This document shows, one piece after another, positions 1 through 6,279 of a stretch of 41,498 nt of DNA; positions within the stretch are counted from its first letter, which is position 1; every line of letters begins with the position of its first letter. The notes under the pieces are model-generated. The model had not been told where the DNA came from. It was given only the letters and a program-made list of their open reading frames with translations, and ran no database searches. Position numbers and translations under genes: made by a program. The DNA comes from a virus: the IMG/VR virus record IMGVR_UViG_3300017917_003629, positions 1 through 41,498 of that record. One strand, written 5' to 3'.

Positions 1-1479
1 TCTATTACGCTCACCCCTCGAAAGATTATCAAAATCAAGCTCACGACCCAATTCTGTAATCTCAACTTGTAAATCATTTTTAAATACAACCTGATGAGGT
101 AATCCAATCTTGTCTAAGTAATGTGTTAACCTTGAATTCAAATAACTTAAGTTTTGATCAATAATCTTTTTACGAACATAGCTATCCTTGCTTGTTAATA
201 AATCAAGCAAGAACTTTTGATGTTCCATAGTTTTTGTAATTTGGTTAATTTTATCAAAACTAATTTCTTGTAATGCTTGACTCTCCATTTCATTGATTTG
301 TTCCTGATATGGATCAGTTTCATTACTTTTATCTTCAATTTGTTTTATAATGGTATCAATTTGACTACTATGTTTAATAGCTTCAGCCTCAGTGCTATAA
401 TGTGTAATAGGTTTGTCAATTACCGTGATTGGAAATTTTAACAATTCATCTAATTGAAACTTGTAATCATCTAATAAATTTTTACTTTCTATCAATGATG
501 ATTGTTTGCTTTCTAAAAAACTAGTATGTTGTTTATCATGTAATTCATGACCACAAGCATAACATTTATGGTCTTTCAATGTAGCAACTTCAGTTTCTAG
601 TTTTTTGTAACTTTTATCTTCTTTAGCAATATCTTTACGTAAATTGTCAACCTTACTATCGTATGTTGACTTTAGTGTGACTTGTTGATTATAAGTTGCT
701 AAGTCTACATGAGCCTGTAATTCTTTTTCAATATCAATCTGACTTAATCTAGTATATTGAATAGCAAGATTTTCTAAATCTTCGTTATGTTTTGTAGTCC
801 AAAGTTTTTGTCTACGTTTGGTACTTTCAATTTGTTCTTTAACACGTTTGTTAGCTTCTTCAACCGCTTTAATACGAAATTCTTCTTGTTGAATATCGTC
901 TTTGCTTTGTCTGATTAAATCTTTTACTACTTCAGCTTTTTCAGAAAGAAGTGTAATACCAAGCAATTGTTCAATAATCGCACGTTGGTCATTTGCTTTG
1001 AGTGCTAGAAAAGGCTCGCTGTAAGTATTAAGTGCGACAATATGCCTAAACATATCAGGTGACATAGAAACAGTACGTTCAATGAAGGACTGCGTTTCTT
1101 TATTCTCGCCCTGTGCATCATCCTGCGACTTCTGTAACGTGTTGTTAACATAAAATTTCAATAAGTTAGGCTTACGTCCACGCTCAATCTTATAATCTGT
1201 ACCGTTCACATTAAATTCTAATGTTACTAGCATACCTTTGCCATTGGTACGATTTACAAGATTGTCCTTACGAATATTATTTATTGGTACACCAAAAAGA
1301 GCATAACTAAGCGCCTGCACCATTGTAGTTTTACCTACCCCATTTCTAGCACCATCTCCACCCAAATCTAAATTTTCGCCTAGTACTAGTGTTAATGTAT
1401 CTGTATTAATCGTTACAGCTTGGCTAACTTGCCCAACACTAAGGAAGTTACGCATGGTTAAATTTTTAAGAGTTATCAT
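1..1479 (-). CDS. 46: Recombination endonuclease subunit gp46 (SMC/Rad50-like ATPase), 3' end cut by window edge
   Basis: ATPase subunit of the T4-type gp46/gp47 complex (Rad50/Mre11, SbcC/SbcD relatives), which resects DNA ends for recombination-dependent replication. The 493 visible residues read leftward from ATG 1479 and stay open to base 1. The sequence shows a Walker A loop GARNGVGKTT at residues 43-52, a long charged coiled coil on either side of a zinc hook CYAC (C306, C309), and an ABC signature LSRGE at 486-490 just before the edge. T4 gp46 is 560 residues, so roughly 65-70 residues with Walker B should lie to the left. The start overlaps the last 14 bases of the HNH gene; an AGGAA about 15 bases upstream is a poor ribosome site, so expression may be coupled to the upstream gene. 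Identification is firm because nucleotide-binding, hook and signature elements occur in the right order beside gp47. Confidence 0.93.
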   Translation of the reverse strand, partial: MITLKNLTMRNFLSVGQVSQAVTINTDTLTLVLGENLDLGGDGARNGVGKTTMVQALSYALFGVPINNIRKDNLVNRTNGKGMLVTLEFNVNGTDYKIERGRKPNLLKFYVNNTLQKSQDDAQGENKETQSFIERTVSMSPDMFRHIVALNTYSEPFLALKANDQRAIIEQLLGITLLSEKAEVVKDLIRQSKDDIQQEEFRIKAVEEANKRVKEQIESTKRRQKLWTTKHNEDLENLAIQYTRLSQIDIEKELQAHVDLATYNQQVTLKSTYDSKVDNLRKDIAKEDKSYKKLETEVATLKDHKCYACGHELHDKQHTSFLESKQSSLIESKNLLDDYKFQLDELLKFPITVIDKPITHYSTEAEAIKHSSQIDTIIKQIEDKSNETDPYQEQINEMESQALQEISFDKINQITKTMEHQKFLLDLLTSKDSYVRKKIIDQNLSYLNSRLTHYLDKIGLPHQVVFKNDLQVEITELGRELDFDNLSRGERNR

Positions 1480-2347
1480 CGTATTTTCTTATCAGTTCCT
1501 TTAATTCGTCTAATGTTATAGAACATTTTTCTCCTTTGGATGTATTTTTATTGTATGGTAACATTTCTAAATTACAAATATGTCCTATAACTTCAACTGG
1601 TACTTTATTTTTAAATCCTTCAAACACACTATATTTGTGATCTAAGTGATATTCTTTAGGCCCTCGTTTGTCAAAGTTTTCAAGTAATTGTAAATTATAT
1701 CGTCCTGATTCTAATTCTACTTTATTCCTGTATTCTTGAAATTCGTCACGACTTTCTACTGGGGTCGCTAATCCACACTTTACAAATGCGTCTGACATTC
1801 TTTTTCCTAACTCTCGTTTTTCCTTTATTGTTCTTTTACTTACCGTTTTTTTAAGAGTAGAAACCATTTTATTTTTTATATTATCTTTTTCTATATTTGT
1901 TTTTTTATTCCAATAATTTTTCTTCTTGTTTATATTTTCTTTTTCTTCTTTTGTTTTTGTATTAAGGGTATGTTGCCATTTTTTCTGCCGTTCAGCCCAA
2001 ATTTCTAATCCGCGCTCTTTACCATATTGAACAATGCATTTTTCTTTCGTAAATGTAGCTTGATGTTCTGATAGTTTATTTTTTGCCTCATCTTCTGTGT
2101 AGCCTTTTGTCAACCAAAATTCTTTACAACGAGGGGTAAGTTTTCTTTTTTCTTCAACAGACAAGTTTGCTCTGGCTTCTCCTCCCTTTGATTGCCTTTT
2201 CTTAACTAAAAGTTTTGCTTCTTCTAATGTATGACCTTTATTAATATAATAATTAACATTGTTTGGTCTTCTAATAGATATTTGATACACTGCTTCTTCC
2301 TCTGAGTATCCCTTGCTTATCCAATATTGTTTTGAAAAAACAGACAT
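1466..2347 (-). CDS. HNH homing-type endonuclease between gp47 and gp46
   Basis: 293 residues. The C-terminal part carries an HNH-like metal-finger core: LDH at 235-237, then N259 in HICNLEML, then N266/N268 in NKNTSKGEKC. The N-terminal two thirds is very lysine-rich and holds repeated short helices of the pattern YWISKGYSEEEA / FWLTKGYTEDEA (near residues 8-20 and 77-90), followed by a QYGKERGLEIWAER segment; such helices accompany phage HNH enzymes and may bind DNA (inference). Free-standing HNH genes in T4-like phages commonly spread by homing into conserved replication genes, and this one splits the gp47-gp46 pair and overlaps the gp46 start by 14 bases. It has the best Shine-Dalgarno of the leftward genes (AGGAGA, 5 bases before ATG) and its own late promoter within a hairpin (see separate entries). 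Cleavage target unknown. Confidence 0.82.
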   Translation of the reverse strand: MSVFSKQYWISKGYSEEEAVYQISIRRPNNVNYYINKGHTLEEAKLLVKKRQSKGGEARANLSVEEKRKLTPRCKEFWLTKGYTEDEAKNKLSEHQATFTKEKCIVQYGKERGLEIWAERQKKWQHTLNTKTKEEKENINKKKNYWNKKTNIEKDNIKNKMVSTLKKTVSKRTIKEKRELGKRMSDAFVKCGLATPVESRDEFQEYRNKVELESGRYNLQLLENFDKRGPKEYHLDHKYSVFEGFKNKVPVEVIGHICNLEMLPYNKNTSKGEKCSITLDELKELIRKYDDNS

Positions 2348-2352
2348 AATAA

Positions 2353-2390
2353 TCTCCTATGACATAACTATTTATCAATGGCACAGGAAA
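2353..2390 (-). promoter_or_regulatory. Hairpin hiding the HNH gene ribosome site, with late promoter in its loop
   Basis: Read on the minus strand, TTTCCTGTG (2390-2382) can pair with CATAGGAGA (2361-2353): nine consecutive pairs including two G-U wobbles, with a 20-base loop. The 3' arm contains the AGGAGA Shine-Dalgarno of the HNH gene (2358-2353). The loop holds GATAAATA (2376-2369), a T4-type late promoter. A start about 6 bases downstream would fall near 2363, at the beginning of the 3' arm, so the late RNA would lack the 5' arm. T4 gene e and I-TevI are known to use this design. The pairing is seen in the sequence; the regulation is inferred. Confidence 0.6.
2369..2376 (-). promoter_or_regulatory. 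Late promoter element GATAAATA before the HNH gene
   Basis: Minus-strand match to the T4 late -10 element TATAAATA at 7 of 8 positions, ending 21 bases before the HNH start codon. It is the only late-type element noticed on the leftward strand in an intergenic position, and lies between two genes (47 and 46) whose T4 counterparts are early or middle genes. It should therefore time HNH expression late and independently of its neighbours. Confidence 0.5.
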
Positions 2391-2399
2391 AACGACAAA

Positions 2400-3413
2400 T
2401 TACAGGTTATTATAAATTTCTAACAGAATCTTTTTATCAAAGCCTTTGCTTTCAATATTATTGATTTGGTCAACAATGATTTGATCAACGCTTTCAAATT
2501 TAAGACCATCAAAATTACCTTGATCGGTATTTTCTAGTTTCATTGGGATTAGTGTCATTTCACGTAGTTTGTATTCAGGAATAAAAGTTTCACGCAAGAA
2601 GTTTGCCTCCTCATAGCTTATATCAATATCTAGGTGTACCCTAACATGGCTATCAATTAATAGCAAGCCTTGTGGGTTATCAAGTATATCACTAAGTTTA
2701 TGTACACGATATACTGGTTGTCGTGGCCAACTATGAAATATAGGTTCTTTACCCCATTCTAATATCATCATTCCACGAGCATCGTCACCGGCATCAGCGT
2801 AATTATGTGGGAAAGCATTTCCTATATACCAAATATTTTTACGTGCTTGGCGTTTATGAAAATGACCACTAAAAGCATATTCAAAACCTTGTAAATGATT
2901 TTCATTTATTTCTCCATGATCAGGCATCTCTACCATGGCATTCATGTAAAAATGTGGTAATTCTAAATGACCAAACAAGTATTTTGATGACATTTTCATA
3001 ACTTTTTTATAATCATCCTGTACCAACCAAGGTAGTATGACTACATCATCTTGTTTGAAAAAATCATTAATAATTTTTACATTAGGTAAATGTTTTGCCC
3101 ATTCAACGCTATGTATATCACGCCGGTCACGATAATACAGGTCGTGATTGCCTGGAATAAAATAAACCATGTCAAAGTTTTGACTAAGCTTTTCTAATCC
3201 ACGCAATCCAAACTGTAATGTTTGTATGTTAATACTAGCACGGTGATGGTTATAGTCGCCCAAAAAGAAACAGGTCTCGCAGTTTTCTTTTTTAGCTTTT
3301 TGAATAAACCAGTCTACAAAATTATCACAATCTTGATTATGTTGTAGACTGTTACTCTTTAAACCATAATGTATATCGGTATAAAATGCTGCTTTTTTAA
3401 ATAAATTTGCCAT
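2400..3413 (-). CDS. 47: Recombination endonuclease subunit gp47 (Mre11/SbcD-like nuclease)
   Basis: Metallophosphoesterase nuclease, catalytic partner of gp46 in resection of DNA ends. The 337 residues match the T4 gp47 length (339). All Mre11-type metal motifs are present: DIH at 13-15, GDYNHH at 52-57, GNHD at 88-91, GH at 148-149 and GHFH at 183-186. The end lies 52 bases upstream of the HNH gene. The start ATG 3413 has no Shine-Dalgarno, but a sigma70-like promoter (TTGATT, 17-base spacer, TATAAT) ends only 5 bases before it, so the mRNA may be leaderless. An in-frame start further in would cut into the first metal motif region, so 3413 is preferred. Confidence 0.94.
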   Translation of the reverse strand: MANLFKKAAFYTDIHYGLKSNSLQHNQDCDNFVDWFIQKAKKENCETCFFLGDYNHHRASINIQTLQFGLRGLEKLSQNFDMVYFIPGNHDLYYRDRRDIHSVEWAKHLPNVKIINDFFKQDDVVILPWLVQDDYKKVMKMSSKYLFGHLELPHFYMNAMVEMPDHGEINENHLQGFEYAFSGHFHKRQARKNIWYIGNAFPHNYADAGDDARGMMILEWGKEPIFHSWPRQPVYRVHKLSDILDNPQGLLLIDSHVRVHLDIDISYEEANFLRETFIPEYKLREMTLIPMKLENTDQGNFDGLKFESVDQIIVDQINNIESKGFDKKILLEIYNNL

Positions 3414-3418
3414 TCAAT

Positions 3419-3447
3419 ATTATAAATCTTTTGTTTGACTAAATCAA
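3419..3447 (-). promoter_or_regulatory. Sigma70-like promoter for gp47
   Basis: On the minus strand TTGATT (3447-3442) and TATAAT (3424-3419) are separated by exactly 17 bases in the 47-base gap between gp55 and gp47. The -35 overlaps a perfect dyad TTTGA-5-TCAAA (3448-3434), which could be an operator. The predicted start falls at about 3412, essentially on the ATG, implying a leaderless message. It would allow gp47, and by read-through HNH and gp46, to be made before gp55 is active. Confidence 0.55.
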
Positions 3448-3460
3448 AGATATTGGTTAA

Positions 3461-4357
3461 TTAATCTTCTAACCAAGCTTTTTCACCTATACCTTGATTC
3501 ATTCTAGAATAGCTTGGGTTTAATCCATTCATTTCTAATATATCATCACGAATGTTTTGATTACGCTTTTCTGTATTTAAAACACGGCAAAAGCTATTTG
3601 TTATAGCAGCAGTATAGTATGCGAATGGATTTTGTGATTTAGCTTCATTAAATCTTAAACCTACATAAGTCAATTGTAGTATTGCTGAGTTACGCATTTC
3701 ATCATTATAAGTATAACCACGCCAATTGTATTTCATAGCATATTTTTCACATAGCATAATATACATTCTAGCAAGTTTGTCAGTAATATTGCCGTGATCT
3801 TTACTAAAATGTCCACGCTTAATACCACCTACCCAATGACTTTTACCAACACAATAAAAGTTACCTTCTTCATCAATTTTATAATGTTGAAAAGGAGGAA
3901 AGTTTACTTTTACATGTACCATATCATCAACTTCACCTGCTGTAGTTGGATCTTCTAAATCAATAAAAATTTCTTCATCAATATCATCAAACTCCATGAT
4001 ATCAACCGCTGTTTTTTTCTTTAATGTTTTCTTTTGTGCTTTTGGACTTAATGGGATATGATCCCAAGTCATTACACGGAAAACTAAATCAGTAATAGGT
4101 ATTTGTTTGATATCAACTTTTTCTCCTGTCTCTGCGAAAATTCTAGTTACTCTAGTTTCTTTTGCTTGTTTTATTGTATCACGCTTGTTTGCATATTTAA
4201 AACAATTTTCTAGACTATCTTGAGGGAGGTCAACGATAAAATCGTATCTATGATATTCTGGTTTAGAATAATAACAAAAAGTGTTTTTGCTTTCGTGTAT
4301 TTCTTTTAGTATGTCCTTATTATTAAGGTAATTGACAGGTTTTTTTGTGGTACTCAT
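3461..4357 (-). CDS. 55: Late-transcription sigma factor gp55
   Basis: Phage sigma factor that redirects host RNA polymerase to late promoters, normally with sliding clamp gp45 and co-activator gp33. The C-terminal half carries the sigma region-2-like segment typical of gp55: NWRGYTYNDEMRNSAI, then FNEAKSQNPFAYYTAAI (NPFAYYT at residues 243-249 of the 298-residue form) and a basic NTEKRNQNIRDDI helix. The N-terminal NYLNNKDILKEIHESKNT also fits phage gp55 proteins. An acidic insert (about 125-160, rich in D and E) makes it longer than T4 gp55 (185 residues). The start is placed at ATG 4357 (MSTTKKPV), not at the ATG 54 bases upstream (4411), because AAAGGA lies 4 bases before 4357 and the upstream extension would run through a promoter. 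It sits opposite the late genes it is expected to control. Confidence 0.84.
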   Translation of the reverse strand: MSTTKKPVNYLNNKDILKEIHESKNTFCYYSKPEYHRYDFIVDLPQDSLENCFKYANKRDTIKQAKETRVTRIFAETGEKVDIKQIPITDLVFRVMTWDHIPLSPKAQKKTLKKKTAVDIMEFDDIDEEIFIDLEDPTTAGEVDDMVHVKVNFPPFQHYKIDEEGNFYCVGKSHWVGGIKRGHFSKDHGNITDKLARMYIMLCEKYAMKYNWRGYTYNDEMRNSAILQLTYVGLRFNEAKSQNPFAYYTAAITNSFCRVLNTEKRNQNIRDDILEMNGLNPSYSRMNQGIGEKAWLED

Positions 4358-4378
4358 AGAATCCTTTATTTTAGAAAT

Positions 4379-4408
4379 ATTATAACACATATGTTGCGGA
4401 GGGCACAA
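4379..4408 (-). promoter_or_regulatory. Extended -10 sigma70-like promoter for gp55
   Basis: On the minus strand TTGTGC (4408-4403), an 18-base spacer, and TATAAT (4384-4379) preceded by TGT, which makes an extended -10. The expected start is near 4372, giving a leader of about 15 bases that contains AAAGGA (4367-4362) before ATG 4357. This supports both early expression of gp55 and the chosen start codon. Confidence 0.6.
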
Positions 4409-4451
4409 CAATTAGGGTAAAATGTGGGTAAAAAAGTGCTTTTTTATTTAT

Positions 4452-4459
4452 CATAAATA
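4452..4459 (+). promoter_or_regulatory. Late promoter element CATAAATA at the head of the rightward block
   Basis: Seven of eight match to T4 TATAAATA, ending 18 bases before ATG 4478. A start near 4465 leaves a leader of about 13 bases whose first bases form the TAGGAT ribosome site (4465-4470). It is back-to-back with the sigma70-like promoter of gp55. A near-perfect palindrome A6-GTGC-T6 (4430-4445) lies between the two promoters. Confidence 0.6.
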
Positions 4460-4477
4460 TGTAATAGGATCATTGAT

Positions 4478-5965
4478 ATGGCAAATCAACAAACAGCACA
4501 AGATTGGGTAACAGTTAGAGATGAAGCTAAAAAAGATATTGATAGTACAACTACACTATTAAGACAAGCCACTACCAATTTAAGAAATGCCAATGAAAGA
4601 TTTAATACCCTTTCATTTAATGAAAATCAACTAAAAGATGATCCTAACAGAGTAAGTGATTATGAGGCTGCTAGAAATGCAAGGATTAATTATTACAGAG
4701 ACTTTTTAAAACCTGCACAAAATGCTGAACAAGCATTGCGTGATGATTTAAACGCAGCGCAGAGAGATTATAACTATGCATCAGAGCAAGTAGTTATCGC
4801 CAATTCAGGACCACCTAACACTAATTTAAATACTCCACCTGCCAATGCTGGTCCAGGTAATCCAAATGCTTTAACTAATCCAAATACCGAACCAATCCAA
4901 AATGATTCTGCAATTCTTGAGGCAAACCAAGAACCACAAGCATTAACACAAGATGAAATTTTAGCATTGGCTGAAGGTGTGCAACCTGTAGAACAACAAA
5001 ATATCGCAATTAATACACAAGGATTAGTTGTGAGAGCAGAAGATGGCAGTGTAGCAAGCGGTGTCTTGATAAACCCTGAAACAGGCGAAACTTATTATAC
5101 TCAAGCACCATATGCTACAAGTAATACTCAGGGAATACAGGGTCAAACCAATGATGCTGAATCACAAGCTTCACAACAAAATAGTGTAAATTTTCCTACA
5201 AAACAAGATTGGCGAGTAAGATTAATTTTAGCTGAAAATGCAGATTATTTGTACAAAGCACAACCTGCTGGAATATTAGAACCGTTAATTAAAACAAAAG
5301 GTATTGTATTTCCCTATACTCCTGTCATAAATGTTACTTACACTGCAACTTATGATCAACAAGCATTAACGCATAATAATTACAAAGTCACACAATACCA
5401 AGGAAGTAGTGTAGAAAATGTTCAGATAACTTGTGATTTTACTGCACAAGATACTTACGAAGCAAATTATGTTCTAGCAGTTATACATTTTTTAAGATCA
5501 GCAATGAAAATGTTTTATGGACAAGATGAAAAACCAAAATTAGGTTCACCGCCACCATTATTATTTTTAAAAGGATATGGAGCATTTCAATTTGATATGC
5601 ATCCATTGGTCATAAGTAATTTTACATATAATTTGCCTAATGATATTGATTACATAAGAGCAAGTTCAACAACCACATTAGCAGGAGTTAATAAAGATAC
5701 AAATGCAACAACAAATGCAACAAATGGCACAACCAGAGAATTGCCAAAGGGTGTGGCACCAGGTGGGGCAAGTCAGCCTACTGTTTTTAGCAGCCCAAGT
5801 GCTAGTGCAATAGAACCCACATACGTGCCAACAAAATTACAAATACAAATCACTTGTATACCTGTTGTCAGTAGGAAAGACATTAGTGACAGATTTAGTT
5901 TTAAAGATTATGCTACTGGTAAACTGTTGCAAGGAAGTAAACTTAATAACGCAGGAATTTGGTAA
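4478..5965 (+). CDS. Baseplate / tail-tube-cap-like structural protein (gp48-like)
   Basis: 495 residues, first gene of the rightward late block. Residues about 5-110 are a charged helical (probably coiled-coil) region; about 110-240 is an N/Q/P/T-rich linker. A conserved domain follows from W245 to about 405 with GIVFPYTPVINVTYTATY, NYVLAVIHFLRSAMKMFYGQD, and PPPLLFLKGYGAFQF. This pattern occurs in marine T4-like phages in proteins usually called baseplate or tail-tube cap (gp48/gp54 type); that assignment is from memory of the family and is not certain. The stop overlaps the gp53 start by one base (TAATG), and gp53, hub and spike genes follow, which supports a baseplate role. T4 gp48 is 364 residues, so this version is longer mainly through the linker. 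Confidence 0.6.
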   Translation: MANQQTAQDWVTVRDEAKKDIDSTTTLLRQATTNLRNANERFNTLSFNENQLKDDPNRVSDYEAARNARINYYRDFLKPAQNAEQALRDDLNAAQRDYNYASEQVVIANSGPPNTNLNTPPANAGPGNPNALTNPNTEPIQNDSAILEANQEPQALTQDEILALAEGVQPVEQQNIAINTQGLVVRAEDGSVASGVLINPETGETYYTQAPYATSNTQGIQGQTNDAESQASQQNSVNFPTKQDWRVRLILAENADYLYKAQPAGILEPLIKTKGIVFPYTPVINVTYTATYDQQALTHNNYKVTQYQGSSVENVQITCDFTAQDTYEANYVLAVIHFLRSAMKMFYGQDEKPKLGSPPPLLFLKGYGAFQFDMHPLVISNFTYNLPNDIDYIRASSTTTLAGVNKDTNATTNATNGTTRELPKGVAPGGASQPTVFSSPSASAIEPTYVPTKLQIQITCIPVVSRKDISDRFSFKDYATGKLLQGSKLNNAGIW

Positions 5966-6279
5966 TGGCTATTAACACAATTTATCCAGCAACAAGTCCA
6001 TACTATAACACAAGTATTACCAATGCTAAATATTTGGATTTCTTAAATTACAGACCTATACCCTTTAATCCAAGCGATGTTTACATTGTTTTAACTGAGA
6101 CTTATCAATATAGACCTGATTTGCTTGCTTTTGACTTATACGGTGACCCAAAATTATGGTGGGTGTTTGCACAGAGAAATCCAAACCGTTTGGGCTTTGA
6201 TCCATATTTTGATTTTGTTGCAGGATTAGGAATATATGTCCCGAAATTAGAAACACTTAAACAAGCATTAGGAATCTAA
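5965..6279 (+). CDS. 53: Baseplate wedge protein gp53
   Basis: 104 residues. The core YRPDLLAFDLYGDPKLWWVF followed by AQRNPNRLGFDPYFDFVAGL and IYVP is the characteristic gp53 / LysM-like wedge signature (aromatic WW, NPN turn, DP). gp53 joins the wedges and central hub while the baseplate assembles. The start is ATG 5965, overlapping the previous stop as TAATG, with AGGA at 5953-5956. A TTG codon six bases upstream is in frame but needless. The next gene starts at 6280 with no gap, so these three genes are translationally linked. Confidence 0.87.
   Translation: MAINTIYPATSPYYNTSITNAKYLDFLNYRPIPFNPSDVYIVLTETYQYRPDLLAFDLYGDPKLWWVFAQRNPNRLGFDPYFDFVAGLGIYVPKLETLKQALGI

Noticed and set aside
4355-4411. 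Upstream ATG at 4411 as the start of gp55
   Set aside because: The 18 extra codons contain the -35 and -10 of a good promoter and have no ribosome site, while ATG 4357 has AAAGGA at the right distance.
4430-4445. A6-GTGC-T6 as a transcription terminator
   Set aside because: The stem would be only A-T pairs around a four-base loop, too weak for an intrinsic terminator; kept only as a palindrome between promoters.
5959-5967. TTG start for gp53 at 5959
   Set aside because: The ATG six bases on overlaps the previous stop as TAATG and is better placed from the AGGA site.
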